A DNA stretch of 64,000 nucleotides. It comes from Alcaligenes faecalis. GTDB lineage: Bacteria > Pseudomonadota > Gammaproteobacteria > Burkholderiales > Burkholderiaceae_B. Shown here one piece after another: positions 17,280 to 27,503 of the stretch. The stretch is taken from the NCBI RefSeq assembly GCF_041521385.1, contig NZ_CP168006.1, positions 2,600,295-2,664,294 of the forward strand. Direction: 5' to 3'. Both the position numbers and the translations under genes were made by a program. Within the stretch, counting starts at the first letter, position 1. Every line of letters begins with the position of its first letter. The notes under the pieces are model-generated. The model had not been told where the DNA came from. It did no database searches and saw only the letters and a program-made list of their open reading frames with translations.

Positions 17280-18530
17280 TCAGGCATTGGGTGGGCTATC
17301 CTGTTTGCTGGCCGAGCGCAGGCCTTGGTTGAGCACGCCGAAACCACAGGCGACAGCAGCACAGGCCAAACCGCCGACGGCCACGGCGACCGCTGGGCCC
17401 AGCAAACGGGACAGATAACCCATTTGCATATTGCCCAGGGCCTGGCCCAGGGAATATTGCGTCATCCACAGGCTGGAGACACGGCCCAACAGGTAATCGG
17501 GGGTGTGGTGCTGAACCAGCGCCATACGCATGATTTTGGAGATGGTATCGGCAGCGCCCATGATGGCCAGGCAGATCAACGCCCACCACAGCGTGGTTTG
17601 CAGGGACAGGGCCGCAACCGCCAGGCCCCAGATCAGCACGGCAAGCACAATGGCGGCACCGGGGCGGGACACTTGGCGGCACCAGCCGCTGGACAGGGCG
17701 GCCAGCGTGGCACCGACGGCCGGAGCGGCGTAGAGATAGCCGGTGGCGGTGGCACCCATTTTCAGAATGGTGTCGCCCCACTCGGGCATCAGGGCCAAAG
17801 GCGTGGCCAGAATCAGGGCAGCCAGATCAATCAGCAACAAGGCGCGCAGCAAGGGGTGGCTGGCTACAAAGCCCAGGCCATCGCGCAGGGATTGGAAGGC
17901 GTTTTTCTGGGGCTGCTTGCCCGCTTGCGGAGGCAAGGGTGGCAGAGCACGCAAGAGCAAAGGGGTGACGATGACACCGCACAGCACGATCACGTAGCAG
18001 AAAATCAGGCCAGGACCGGAGATCAACACGCCAGCCAGTGCGGGGCCGATAATGCCGCCCAGTTGCATGGCCAGACCGGACAGGGCGGCCGCCGCGGCCA
18101 GCTTGTCACGGCCGACCAGGGCCGGGGTGGCCGACATCATAGCCGGTACACTGATCCCGCCCGCCGCACCACCAATGGCAGCGGCCACATAGATCAACCA
18201 GACCTGCGGGTTGGGCAGCAGCGTATTGAGCAGGAACAGCACCACGCTGATGATATAGACACTGCGTGACCAGACCATCAGGCTGCGCCTGTCCATGCGG
18301 TCCGACAGGACACCGCCGGCAATCAGTGCCAGCACCATAGGGGTGGCCATGGACACGTTCAGAAAGGCAACGGCCACACTGGATTTGGTCAGCTCATAAA
18401 GCTGCACGCTGGCAGCCACCATCAACATGCCGGTGACCAGCACCGTGGCGGCCCGAGCAAAGTAGGCAAAGCGAAATGCCCGACTTTCGATCAGTGGCGA
18501 GATATCCAGAAAGAAACGTCTTACAGACAT
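17280..18530 (-). CDS. entS: Enterobactin exporter, major facilitator superfamily
   Basis: Twelve-helix inner-membrane exporter (416 residues) of the EntS family, moving the finished siderophore from cytoplasm to periplasm. The N-terminus MSVRRFFLDISPLIESRAFR and the loop GGVLSDRMDRRSLMVWSRS fit EntS/MFS_3 proteins. It starts 3 bp after the EntF stop. A 97-bp gap to the next gene contains alternating CTACA/TGTAG segments. Confidence 0.92.
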   Translation of the reverse strand: MSVRRFFLDISPLIESRAFRFAYFARAATVLVTGMLMVAASVQLYELTKSSVAVAFLNVSMATPMVLALIAGGVLSDRMDRRSLMVWSRSVYIISVVLFLLNTLLPNPQVWLIYVAAAIGGAAGGISVPAMMSATPALVGRDKLAAAAALSGLAMQLGGIIGPALAGVLISGPGLIFCYVIVLCGVIVTPLLLRALPPLPPQAGKQPQKNAFQSLRDGLGFVASHPLLRALLLIDLAALILATPLALMPEWGDTILKMGATATGYLYAAPAVGATLAALSSGWCRQVSRPGAAIVLAVLIWGLAVAALSLQTTLWWALICLAIMGAADTISKIMRMALVQHHTPDYLLGRVSSLWMTQYSLGQALGNMQMGYLSRLLGPAVAVAVGGLACAAVACGFGVLNQGLRSASKQDSPPNA

Positions 18531-18533
18531 GGC

Positions 18534-21500
18534 TTATACATCGAGTTCAGGTTGGGCTTGTGCCTGTTCGGCAAAAGCCATGGCCGAGTCCATCAGCGGG
18601 GCCATGATGGCCACCGCTTCAGTACCGGTCAAATGCGCGTGCAAGGAGGCAATGTCGTGCACATCCAGTTGCCCTGTATAGGGCTTCCACAAATCGGGAT
18701 GCAATTGTGTACCGGCGTGATCCAGCGCCGCACGGAAGTACAGCATGGGGCCGTCATAGGCGTGATGCTCATACAGACGCACCAGACGGTTATTGTTCTC
18801 CACCACCTGGAATACGCTGTCCAGACGTGTGTCGGGCAACTCGGCCAGTGGGTGACCACTGCGCTTGAGGAAATCCACCACACCCTGACGGGTCAGGGAA
18901 ACGTCGGGCAAGCTGTCCGGATCATGGCCCGCAATATGCAGCAGGGCCTTGTAGATGGCGTTGGGCTCGGGAGCCGGTTCGTTACGCCAGGCGTCGCTGG
19001 GGTAGGCGTCCAGCAAGGACAACATGCCTACCCGTTGACCGCGATGACGCAGCTCTACGGCCATGGCCTGAGCAATAATGCCGCCTACGGACCAGCCTGC
19101 CAGATGATAGGGGCCGTGCGGCTGCACCTGCTCGATACGATCCACATACACCTTGGCCATAGCGTCCAGGCTGCCATCCAGACCCAGCGAGGCGTCAGAC
19201 AACACGCTGGCTTGCAAACCATAGACAGCACGGCCAGGCGGCAGGTGACGCGCCAGCGCGCCATAGCACCAGGACAAGCCACCGGCCGGGTGAATCACGA
19301 ACAGCGCAGGCTGATCGCTCAGCCCCGGACGCAAGGTGATGATGGGACCAAAACCATCGGCTGTCTTACCGCCAGCCTGATCCAGGTGTTTGGCCAGACG
19401 GGCAATAGTGGGGTATTCAAAAATAGTGCCAATCGACACGGCCTGACCGCGTGTTTCACGCAGTATCAAAGCCAGTTTGGCGGCCAGCAGTGAATGTCCG
19501 CCCAGGGCGAAGAAGTCGTCGTCAGCGTAAAACGCGTCGCTGCTTTCCAGCACGGTGGAGAAAGCGGCGGCGATTTGGTGTTGAGTGGCCCCTTCCAGCG
19601 GCAAGCCAGCCGAACGTGCCTGCAAGGCAGGGACGGGCAGGGCCTTGCGATCCAGCTTGCCGTTGGCCGTCACCGGCAAGGCATCCAGGCTGATCCAGGC
19701 GCTGGGCACCATGTAGGACGGCAAGTGCTCGCCAATATACGCGGCCAGTGTGTTGTCCGTGCACTGGCTGTCTGCTTGCGGTACCCAGTAAGCCACAATC
19801 GCCATTTGACCGGGCACATCCTCACGGGCAATAACAGCGACGTGAGCCACATCGGGGTGGCGCGCCAGCAAGGCTTCAATCTCCCCCAGCTCGATACGCT
19901 GGCCACGCAGCTTGATCTGGTGATCGGAGCGGCCCAGGAAAATAACCGCGCCATCGTCACGCCAGCGGGCCACATCGCCCGTGGCGTACATGCGGTCGCC
20001 ATGCAGGGCATAAGGATCGGGCACAAAGCGTTCTTCAGTCAGGTCTGGGCGGCCCCAGTAGCCTTGCGCCAGCTGACGGCCAGCCAGGTACAGATGACCG
20101 GCCACACCGGGCGGTACGGGTTGCAACTGCTCGTCCAGAATGTACAGGGCGGTGTTCCATACGGGGAAACCGATAGGCACAGGCTGGGATTTGTCGTCGC
20201 GCGAAGCAGGCCAGTAGGACACGTCCACGGCGGCTTCGGTAGGGCCGTACAGATTGTGTAGCTCGGCGTTCAGCAGGGAGTGGAAGCGGTCGCGGGTAGC
20301 GGCCGACAGTTCTTCACCACTGCAAAACACCAGACGCGGAGCCAGTCCACGAGCGGCAGGCTCATCCAGGAAGGCGCTGAGCATGGAGGGTACAAAGTGC
20401 AGCACGGTGATGCTTTGTTCGCGCATCAGGCGGGCAATATGCGCCGGGTCGCGGTGGGCTTGTGGCGGGGCTACGACCAGGGTTGCCCCTGACAGGAAGG
20501 GCAGGAAGAACTCCCACACCGACACGTCAAAGGTGGCCGGGGTTTTTTGCAAGATGCGATCACCGGCACCCATGCCGTAATGGGTTTGCATCCACACCAA
20601 ACGGTTGACGATGGCGTCGTGGTTGATCAGCACGCCTTTGGGGGTGCCGGTAGAGCCGGAGGTGTAGATCAGGTAAGAGGGATCGTGCGGGCCTGCGGCG
20701 GTCCAGGCTTTTGCACTGCAAGCTTGTTCAGGCTGAGGAACCAGCAGGGTGGCGTTCAGCGTGCAATCGGGCTGGCCGACCAGCAGGCGCGGTTGAGCGG
20801 CCTGCAAGATGGTGTTCAGGCGATCGGCAGGCTGGTCCAGATCCAGCGGCAAGTAGGCAGCACCAGCACGGTGAATGGCCAGCAAGGACAGCACCAGCTC
20901 CAGCGAACGAGGCAGGGCGACGGCGACGATGTCCCCGGTCTGCACACCGGCCAGGCGCAATTGCGCGGCCAGATTGGCGGTTTGTTCGTTGATCTGGGCG
21001 TAGCTGAGCTTCTTGCCTTCAAACTCCAGGCCACTTTGTTCCGGGTGAGCCTGTAACTGGGCGTGGATCAGTGCCCACAGCGTTGTTTCAGGAACCGGGT
21101 GAGCGGTCTGGTTGACGGTCTCAATCCAGTGGTGGTGTTCGGCATCCGTCAAGGTCGGCACGGCAGACAGGGTTTCAGCCTGCAAAGCACGCAGCAGGAA
21201 CTGCTCCAGACGGATCAGATGGGTTTGAATCTGCTCTTCGGTGTACAGACGCGGGTTGGCTTCCACTTCCAAGCGCAGGCCACCGGCATCGGGCTGAGCG
21301 CGGAAGGTGAAGTTCAAGTCTTCCACGGGGCCAGCGCACAGTACGGTCTGGCTGGCGGTCAGGCCCGCTTGTTCGTAGGGCGCATCGAAAGGCAGCACGT
21401 TGATGATGGGCCCGTGCAGACGACGCATGCCGCCCAGCAAACCCAGATCCCGGCGCAGTTGCTCACTGCGGTAGCGACCATGACGACGCGCCTGACGCAG

Positions 21501-22457
21501 AGCCTTGGAAACCTGAATCAGGTACTGATTCAAAGGCTGGGATTCGTCGATATGCAAGCGCAGCGGAGCCACATTCATCACGGTGGAGACGATACGGGCG
21601 CTGATATGGCCCAGACGGCCCATCCAGGGCACGCCTACCGTGCATTCGTCCTGGCGGGTGTGACGGCGCACATAGGCGGCGGTCAGGCCCGTCAGAATAT
21701 CAGGCCAACTGATATCACTGCTTTGTGCCAATGCTTGCAGGCTGGCTGTCAGTTCGGGCTTGACGGCGCTGCGTGCCAGCAGGAAATGATGGTCGCTCAA
21801 AGCCTGGGATTCGCTCAGGCTTTGGGCGGGTTCTGCATCGCTTAAGGTGTCCAGCCAGAACTGTCTGTCTTTGCTGCGGCGCTCGCTATCCCGATAGCGT
21901 TGATCGTCATCCTGCAAAAGGGAGAACGATTCCAACTCATGTCCATGATCTTCACAGCCACTGAGCAGGGCCTTGTAGAGCTTGACCACTCGCGTTTCGA
22001 TCAGCGCCATGCCATAGCCGTCAGCGGCCAGGTGATGGATACGCTGATACCAGAGATGGTGCTTGGGCCCCAGCACAAACAGGATGTGCCGTGCCAGTGG
22101 CGCAACGGTCGGGTCCAGCGGTGTGCGCAGGTCGGCCATCAATTGGGTCTGTGCTTGTTCGGCCCCGTCTGCATGCGCGGACAGGTCCACAATTTCCAGT
22201 TGAATTGGCTCTTGCGGGCGCAGGTACTGGGCCGGGCCGTCGGGCGTGTCCACCATGCGCAAGGTCAAGGCATCGGCCTCGGTCAGCGTCAGATTGATGG
22301 CTTGTGCAAACAGCGCAGTGTCCAGCGCCGAGTGGATATGGGTGCAATGCCCGGTATTGAAAATCGGGTTAAGCGGGTCCAAACGCTGGGCGTACCACAG
22401 ACCTTCTTGTGCTTCGGTCAGGGGGCGCAATGGCCGTTCGGAAGGGGAGCTAAACAT
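18534..22457 (-). CDS. entF: Enterobactin synthetase component F (NRPS: C-A-T-TE)
   Basis: Non-ribosomal peptide synthetase (1307 residues) that joins 2,3-dihydroxybenzoate to L-serine and cyclises the trimer. The condensation domain has HHLAADG (141-147). The adenylation domain has LIYTSGSTGTPKG near residue 597, and its specificity residues, read against E. coli EntF, give D-V-W-H-F-S-L-V, the serine code. The thiolation site is GGHSLL near 987, and the thioesterase nucleophile is GWSVGG near 1121. All domains look active, so the product should be a DHB-serine trilactone or a linear relative. Confidence 0.96.
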   Translation of the reverse strand: MFSSPSERPLRPLTEAQEGLWYAQRLDPLNPIFNTGHCTHIHSALDTALFAQAINLTLTEADALTLRMVDTPDGPAQYLRPQEPIQLEIVDLSAHADGAEQAQTQLMADLRTPLDPTVAPLARHILFVLGPKHHLWYQRIHHLAADGYGMALIETRVVKLYKALLSGCEDHGHELESFSLLQDDDQRYRDSERRSKDRQFWLDTLSDAEPAQSLSESQALSDHHFLLARSAVKPELTASLQALAQSSDISWPDILTGLTAAYVRRHTRQDECTVGVPWMGRLGHISARIVSTVMNVAPLRLHIDESQPLNQYLIQVSKALRQARRHGRYRSEQLRRDLGLLGGMRRLHGPIINVLPFDAPYEQAGLTASQTVLCAGPVEDLNFTFRAQPDAGGLRLEVEANPRLYTEEQIQTHLIRLEQFLLRALQAETLSAVPTLTDAEHHHWIETVNQTAHPVPETTLWALIHAQLQAHPEQSGLEFEGKKLSYAQINEQTANLAAQLRLAGVQTGDIVAVALPRSLELVLSLLAIHRAGAAYLPLDLDQPADRLNTILQAAQPRLLVGQPDCTLNATLLVPQPEQACSAKAWTAAGPHDPSYLIYTSGSTGTPKGVLINHDAIVNRLVWMQTHYGMGAGDRILQKTPATFDVSVWEFFLPFLSGATLVVAPPQAHRDPAHIARLMREQSITVLHFVPSMLSAFLDEPAARGLAPRLVFCSGEELSAATRDRFHSLLNAELHNLYGPTEAAVDVSYWPASRDDKSQPVPIGFPVWNTALYILDEQLQPVPPGVAGHLYLAGRQLAQGYWGRPDLTEERFVPDPYALHGDRMYATGDVARWRDDGAVIFLGRSDHQIKLRGQRIELGEIEALLARHPDVAHVAVIAREDVPGQMAIVAYWVPQADSQCTDNTLAAYIGEHLPSYMVPSAWISLDALPVTANGKLDRKALPVPALQARSAGLPLEGATQHQIAAAFSTVLESSDAFYADDDFFALGGHSLLAAKLALILRETRGQAVSIGTIFEYPTIARLAKHLDQAGGKTADGFGPIITLRPGLSDQPALFVIHPAGGLSWCYGALARHLPPGRAVYGLQASVLSDASLGLDGSLDAMAKVYVDRIEQVQPHGPYHLAGWSVGGIIAQAMAVELRHRGQRVGMLSLLDAYPSDAWRNEPAPEPNAIYKALLHIAGHDPDSLPDVSLTRQGVVDFLKRSGHPLAELPDTRLDSVFQVVENNNRLVRLYEHHAYDGPMLYFRAALDHAGTQLHPDLWKPYTGQLDVHDIASLHAHLTGTEAVAIMAPLMDSAMAFAEQAQAQPELDV

Positions 22458-22478
22458 AAGCGTGTTGCAGTAAGAAAA

Positions 22479-22724
22479 TCAGCGGCCGTTTTGTTGGGCA
22501 CGCTCGATCAGCGACCACCATTGGCCCAAGGTAACGACCGAGGCCATTTCGGAAAACTCGATAGGAGCGCCGGCTTCGCGCCAGCGAGTGGCCAGGGTCA
22601 TGACGCGCATGGAATCCAGGCCCAGATCGATCAGGTTGTCGTCGTCCAGGATGTCCTGCGGGTCTTCATGCAGCATGGCGGCAATGTCTTGCCGCATGCG
22701 TTCCAGGGAAAGGGGAGTACTCAT
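22479..22724 (-). CDS. Free-standing aryl carrier protein
   Basis: An 81-residue carrier protein equivalent to the C-terminal domain of E. coli EntB. The phosphopantetheine serine is in DLGLDSMRVMTL. It accepts 2,3-dihydroxybenzoate from EntE and presents it to the EntF condensation domain. The start overlaps the entE stop (ATGA, 22721-22724), so it is translationally coupled to its own loading enzyme. A longer frame opening at 22877 runs inside entE and is rejected. Confidence 0.9.
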   Translation of the reverse strand: MSTPLSLERMRQDIAAMLHEDPQDILDDDNLIDLGLDSMRVMTLATRWREAGAPIEFSEMASVVTLGQWWSLIERAQQNGR

Positions 22725-24367
22725 GACGATTCTTGCGTTGTGTTTTCTAATTGCTCGCGCAGTTGGGCGCGCAGTTCCTTGCGGCTGATCTTCAAGGCCG
22801 CGGTTTCCATGAAACGGTCTACAAACACGATTTGATCCGGTACCTTGAAGTCGGCCAGACCACGGCTGCGTATCCATTTCTTCAGTTCAATCGCGCGAGG
22901 CTTGTCATCCTTGGGGATGATGAAGGCGCAACTGCGCTCGCCCAGGAACTCGTCAGGCACCGACACCACGGCAGCATCAAAGACCTGCGGGTGGGCCAGC
23001 AGATGATCTTCAATTTCCTCGGCGGAGATTTTTTCGCCAGCGCGGTTGATGTGGTCAGTGGCACGGCCCTGAACCATCAGGTAGCCTTCGGGCGTCATGC
23101 GTACCACATCGCCGGTGCGGTAAAAGCCGTCCTCGGTAAAGGAGCGGGCATTGGCTGACGGGTTGTTGTGATAGGCGCGGATTGTGTAGGGGCCACGTGT
23201 CAGCAGATAGCCGGTTTCGCCAGGGGCCACCGGATTGCCGTTGTCGTCCACGATCAGGATTTCATCGTCCGGGCTGATAGGGCGGCCCTGGGTGTTGATG
23301 ATGGTGTCCTCGGGGTCGTCCAGGCGGGTGTAGTTCACCAGGCCTTCGGCCATGCCGAACACTTGCTGCAAGGTGACGCCCAGAGTGGGTCGCACGCGCT
23401 TGGCCGCTTCGGCGTTCAGTTTGGCACCGCCCACCTGGATCACTTTCAGCGACTCCAGATTGACATTGGTTTTGGTGGCTGCATCCATCCACAGCATCAG
23501 CAGCGGGGGAACCAGACTAGTGTCGGTTACGCCTTCGCGCTCGATCAGCTCAAAGCAAACGTCCGGGCTGGGGGCAGGGCTTAGCACCACTTTGGCACCG
23601 GCGTACAGCGCACCCAGAAAACCAGGTGAACTCATGGGGAAGTTGTGGGCAATAGGCAAAGCGCCCAGAAACACGCTGTTCTCGTCCAGACCGGCAATCT
23701 TGGCGCTCTCGCGCAAGGTGTAGATGTAGTCGTCGTGCGTGCGGGGAATCAGCTTGGACAGGCCTGTGCTGCCACCTGAAATTTGCAGAAAAGCCACGTC
23801 GGAAGGCTGGGCTGCTGATACGGGCACGTCTGCGTCGGCGGAGCTGCTTTGCAACTGGGCGAGCGAGGTGAATTCCTGTGCATCGCCCACAATGTAGACC
23901 TGCTCCACATGCGGGCAGCGTTCACGCAGCTCGCGTACCAAAGGCAGATAGTCAAAACCGGCATGCGTATCTACACCGATATAGGCGCGTGCCTGGGCGG
24001 TATTGGCAAAATGTTCGACTTCGGTAATGCGATGCGCTGGCAGGGCATACACGGGCAGGAGACCAGCACGGAACAGACCGAAGATTACGCTGACAAATTC
24101 AGGGATGTTGGGCAGATGCACCAGAACCCGGTCACCCTTGCGCAAACCGGCTTGCAGCAGTCCCGCTGCGATTTGGCTGGCGTACTGGTCCAGTGCGCCA
24201 TAGGTCCAGCGTTGGACGCTGCCAACAATCGCTTCCCGTTCCGGGTGGTTTTGCGCGCGTGTGCGTAGCATGGCACCAAACGTTTCGCCTTGCCAGTATC
24301 CGGCATTGCGATATCGCTGGGCAAAGGCGTCAGGCCATATTTGTTCAACAGGAATAGATGTCATCAT
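22721..24367 (-). CDS. entE: 2,3-dihydroxybenzoate-AMP ligase
   Basis: Stand-alone aryl adenylation enzyme (548 residues). It activates 2,3-dihydroxybenzoate with ATP and transfers it to the carrier protein. Motifs: phosphate-binding loop [19 protein letters not shown] near residue 197, the core [29 protein letters not shown], and [37 protein letters not shown]. Two adjacent ATG codons (24367, 24364) can serve as start. A candidate Fur box sits directly in front of the start. Confidence 0.95.
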   Translation of the reverse strand: MMTSIPVEQIWPDAFAQRYRNAGYWQGETFGAMLRTRAQNHPEREAIVGSVQRWTYGALDQYASQIAAGLLQAGLRKGDRVLVHLPNIPEFVSVIFGLFRAGLLPVYALPAHRITEVEHFANTAQARAYIGVDTHAGFDYLPLVRELRERCPHVEQVYIVGDAQEFTSLAQLQSSSADADVPVSAAQPSDVAFLQISGGSTGLSKLIPRTHDDYIYTLRESAKIAGLDENSVFLGALPIAHNFPMSSPGFLGALYAGAKVVLSPAPSPDVCFELIEREGVTDTSLVPPLLMLWMDAATKTNVNLESLKVIQVGGAKLNAEAAKRVRPTLGVTLQQVFGMAEGLVNYTRLDDPEDTIINTQGRPISPDDEILIVDDNGNPVAPGETGYLLTRGPYTIRAYHNNPSANARSFTEDGFYRTGDVVRMTPEGYLMVQGRATDHINRAGEKISAEEIEDHLLAHPQVFDAAVVSVPDEFLGERSCAFIIPKDDKPRAIELKKWIRSRGLADFKVPDQIVFVDRFMETAALKISRKELRAQLREQLENTTQESS

Positions 24368-24386
24368 GGTAATGAGAACTATTACA
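24368..24386 (-). promoter_or_regulatory. Candidate Fur box before entE
   Basis: GGTAATGAGAACTATTACA matches the 19-bp Fur consensus at about 13 positions. It lies in the 41-bp gap between the phosphopantetheinyl transferase gene and entE. A CTGACA -35-like hexamer lies upstream on the minus strand at an acceptable distance, so an internal iron-regulated promoter is plausible. Confidence 0.5.
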
Positions 24387-24408
24387 TAAATAAGTAAGCT
24401 TGTCAGAT

Positions 24409-25095
24409 TTACTCGTGCTCAGTCAGCTTAGCGTCAGGCAGTTGAATACTGTCCAGAAAACTGACTGTCCAGGGAGCAAAGGAAGTGTTCAGACAGACCG
24501 CGGCGGCATAGTTTGCCGCTGGTCGGTGACTGCGTACCACCAAATCTTGCAAGATGGAGTGAGGGGATTGTACGGTGCATCCGTGATCTGGGTGACCGTC
24601 CAAGGATAATTCTTGAGGCTGAATATGAAAACCCGTGCCTGCCTGTTTCAGGGCGGCCTCTTTACCACACCAAAGCGCGTAGAAGTCCAGATCGCTCTTT
24701 AGCCAGGAACGCTCGGACGGCACACTGCAATGTTCGACCAGCCCCGGTTTGACGGGCCGGTGTATGGCTTCTATATCCACACCTATGGTTCGGTCGGCTA
24801 TGCCAAGCAGCACGCGTTCGCCGCTATGCGACAGGCTAAAGTGCAGGTCGGTGTCGTCCAGATCCAGCACAGGCTTGCCATGTTTCAGGTGGGTGATGGG
24901 AACGGCGCGAGGTGTACAAGCCAGCAAGGGCGCCAAAAAATGGCGCAGTGCACCGTGGGCCAGCAGGCTTAAATGTTGATCCGACTGGCGCTTGCGGCGG
25001 GCGATCACCGCCAGGGTGCTGTCCGGAATCTGGTTCCGTAACCAGGATTCCATACCCACAGGCAGGGGAAGCGACAAGCTGTACACAGCCAGCAT
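24409..25095 (-). CDS. entD: EntD/Sfp-type 4'-phosphopantetheinyl transferase
   Basis: Transfers phosphopantetheine from CoA to the carrier domains of EntF and the aryl carrier protein. The 228 residues carry the family motifs: FSLSHSGERVLLGIAD, the Mg2+-binding GVDIEAI and the WCGKEAALKQ helix. The ATG at 25095 is one base beyond the stop of the upstream ABC ATPase (TGA-C-ATG), which implies coupling to that transporter operon; the frame extends to 25176 but that part lies inside the ATPase gene. Confidence 0.9.
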   Translation of the reverse strand: MLAVYSLSLPLPVGMESWLRNQIPDSTLAVIARRKRQSDQHLSLLAHGALRHFLAPLLACTPRAVPITHLKHGKPVLDLDDTDLHFSLSHSGERVLLGIADRTIGVDIEAIHRPVKPGLVEHCSVPSERSWLKSDLDFYALWCGKEAALKQAGTGFHIQPQELSLDGHPDHGCTVQSPHSILQDLVVRSHRPAANYAAAVCLNTSFAPWTVSFLDSIQLPDAKLTEHE

Positions 25096-25096
25096 G

Positions 25097-25813
25097 TCAA
25101 AGCCCCAAATGGCGTTGCAACAGGACTGCGTCCTGGCGCAACTGTTCGGCTGGGCCGTCGTAAACCAACTGGCCACTACCCAGTAACAAGGCGCGATCCG
25201 CCAATTGCAGGGCCAGGCTTAAATTCTGTTCGGCAATCAGCACGGTAATGCCTTGCTTGTTCAGCGTTTGCAACTGTGGCAGCAAGGTGTCCTGAATGGT
25301 CATGGGGGCCAGGCCTTCGCTGGGCTCGTCCAGAACAATAATGGAGGACTGCGTCAGTAGCGCACGGGCCAGCGCCAGCATTTGTCGTTCGCCTCCACTT
25401 AAGGCAGAGCAGGAGGACTGACGGCGTTCGTACAGGCGCGGCATGGCTTCATAAATGCTGTTCAGTGTCCAGCGATCATCCGAGCGTGGACGACGGGCCA
25501 GCCCGGCCAGACGCAGGCTCTCCTGTACGGTCAGTGTAGGGAAGCGGCCCCGGCCTTGAGGCACCAGGGCCATGCCTAGAAGGGCGATTTTGTGGGTGGG
25601 CAAACCTGCAATGTTTTGACCGTGTACATGGATTTGCCCACTCCACTGTGGGCCCATATTGAACAGGCAGTGCAGCAGGCTGGTTTTTCCGGCACCGTTG
25701 CGGCCCAGCAGGGCCACGCTTTGGCCGCCGGGAATAGCCAGTGAAATCTCTTGCAGAATGTCGGCCCGATCGTAGCGTGCATGCAGGCCCGAGATGTTCA
25801 ATGCCGTGCTCAT
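25097..25813 (-). CDS. Branched-chain-type ABC transporter ATPase (LivF-like)
   Basis: HAAT-family ATPase (238 residues). Walker A GRNGAGKTSLL, signature LSGGERQML and Walker B SIIVLDEPSEGLAP are intact, and the short LivF-type C-terminus is present. It overlaps the LivG-like gene by 4 bp (25810-25813). Its operon feeds directly into the siderophore synthesis genes, which is unusual for this transporter class. Confidence 0.93.
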   Translation of the reverse strand: MSTALNISGLHARYDRADILQEISLAIPGGQSVALLGRNGAGKTSLLHCLFNMGPQWSGQIHVHGQNIAGLPTHKIALLGMALVPQGRGRFPTLTVQESLRLAGLARRPRSDDRWTLNSIYEAMPRLYERRQSSCSALSGGERQMLALARALLTQSSIIVLDEPSEGLAPMTIQDTLLPQLQTLNKQGITVLIAEQNLSLALQLADRALLLGSGQLVYDGPAEQLRQDAVLLQRHLGL

Positions 25814-26568
25814 GCTGTCTCCAAAGCCAGTTCACCCAGGTAGGCCTGACGCGCACCGGCGTGCTGGCGCACAGCGTCCGGGGTGTCGCAGGTCAGCAAG
25901 GAGCCGGACGACAGCACGGCGATCCGGTCACATTCCTGGAAAACAATATCGATGTCGTGGCTGATCAGCAGCACGGCGCATTGGCCGCGCATGGCATGGA
26001 CCAGCGCCATGACTTCACGGGATTCGGATTCGGACAGGCCAGCCGTTGGCTCGTCCAGCAAGAGGACTCGGGGTTGCTGCGCCAAGGCAATCAGCAAATC
26101 CAGAATGCGTTGCTCGCCATAGGACAGGGAACGGGCCAGCAAATGGCCACGGCCGGCCAGGGCGCTGTGTTCCAGCAATGCTTCGGCCGCCTGTTGACTG
26201 GCGCTGCGGGCAGATTGGCGGCCCCACCAGTGATAGCCGCATTCTTTTTTGATACGCACGGCCAGAGCCAGATTTTGCAGCAGGCTCAGTTCGGGGAAAA
26301 TGCGGCTGGTCTGAAAGCTGCGCACCATCCCTTGCCTGGCGCGCTCAATGGGCCCCAGACTGCGCAGGTCCTTGCCTTCCAGCAAAACCTGGCCGTTGGA
26401 TGGCGTGGTCAGACCACTGATGATATTGAACAGCGTGGTTTTACCTGCGCCATTGGGGCCAATCAGCCCCAGGGTTTCGCCCGCATGCAGTTCCAGGCTG
26501 ACGTCCGTCAGGATATCCAGACCGCCTACATGCAAGGCCAGTTCGCGCGTGCTTAATAAAACGCTCAT
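25810..26568 (-). CDS. Branched-chain-type ABC transporter ATPase (LivG-like)
   Basis: Second ATPase of the HAAT transporter (252 residues). Walker A GPNGAGKTTLF, the LivG-type VRSFQTSRIFPELS block, a signature region SYGEQRILDL (a variant of LSGGQ, common in LivG) and Walker B VLLLDEPTAGLSESE are visible. The start overlaps the permease stop (ATGA, 26565-26568). Confidence 0.93.
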   Translation of the reverse strand: MSVLLSTRELALHVGGLDILTDVSLELHAGETLGLIGPNGAGKTTLFNIISGLTTPSNGQVLLEGKDLRSLGPIERARQGMVRSFQTSRIFPELSLLQNLALAVRIKKECGYHWWGRQSARSASQQAAEALLEHSALAGRGHLLARSLSYGEQRILDLLIALAQQPRVLLLDEPTAGLSESESREVMALVHAMRGQCAVLLISHDIDIVFQECDRIAVLSSGSLLTCDTPDAVRQHAGARQAYLGELALETA

Positions 26569-27503
26569 GCAGACCTCTTGCGTCGTTCTGCCAGACCATC
26601 AGGCATGAACAGAACCGTCAGCACAAAGATCAAACCGACCAGTAACTGCCAACGATCCGTGTAGGAGCTGAGGTAGGTCTGGGCAAACAGATAAAACGTA
26701 GCGCCGATGAACGCCCCGCGCCAGGTGCGTATGCCACCGATCACCCCCATGATGATGAGCGTGGCCGAGAAGCTCCAATGCACTTGCTGCGGGCTGACGT
26801 ACTGGTTTGCAAAGGGATACAGGCCGCCAGCCGCACCCGCTACTGCACCTGCAATCATGAAGGTGTAGAGGCGAATGCGCCATGCCTGATAACCCAAGGC
26901 GGCCATGCGCAAGGGCTGGTCGCGCAGGCCGGTCAAGGCCAGCCCGATTGGGGCGCGGCTGAAAGAACGCAGCAGCAACCAGCAGATGACCGCCAGCGCC
27001 AGAGCCAGAATCATCAGGGTGTAGGGGGCGCTTAAGGGTAAGTCCCCCAGGCTCAGACGCGGAAAGCCACGCAGGCCATCGGCACCGCCGGTAACATCCC
27101 GCCAGCGAAATGCCACTTCCCAGATCAACTGACCGGCAACCAGCGTGGCTACCATGAAAAACAGCTCGGAACTGCGCAGGCTGATCAGCGCCATCAAAAC
27201 GGACAGCAGGGTGCCTGCCACAATGCCCACCAGCAGCATCAGCGGCAGGGAAGCGCCCCAATACTGGCTGCTGACAGCGGTGGCATAGGCGGCAAAGCCA
27301 AAGACCGCACCGTGGCCCAGGGACACCAGACCGCCGTAACCAATCAAGAGGTTGATGCTAAGGACGGCGCAGCCGATCAGCAGGGCTTCGGTGCCAAAGC
27401 GCCACAGAAACGGGTCGCCCCAGAAATAGCTGCTCAGCAAGGCCAAACAGGCCAGAGCGGGCCAAAGTCCTGTGCGCAGCAGGCAGGTGTTGAGCTTGTT
27501 CAT
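26565..27503 (-). CDS. Branched-chain-type ABC transporter permease (LivM-like)
   Basis: Inner-membrane permease (312 residues) with about nine hydrophobic segments. LivM hallmarks are GYGGLVSLGHGAVFGFAAY near residues 54-72 and the EAA-like GLRDQPLRMAALGYQAWRIRLYTF cytoplasmic loop. Its ATG immediately follows the LivH-like stop. It is expected to pair with the LivH-like protein to form the channel. Confidence 0.92.
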   Translation of the reverse strand: MNKLNTCLLRTGLWPALACLALLSSYFWGDPFLWRFGTEALLIGCAVLSINLLIGYGGLVSLGHGAVFGFAAYATAVSSQYWGASLPLMLLVGIVAGTLLSVLMALISLRSSELFFMVATLVAGQLIWEVAFRWRDVTGGADGLRGFPRLSLGDLPLSAPYTLMILALALAVICWLLLRSFSRAPIGLALTGLRDQPLRMAALGYQAWRIRLYTFMIAGAVAGAAGGLYPFANQYVSPQQVHWSFSATLIIMGVIGGIRTWRGAFIGATFYLFAQTYLSSYTDRWQLLVGLIFVLTVLFMPDGLAERRKRSA

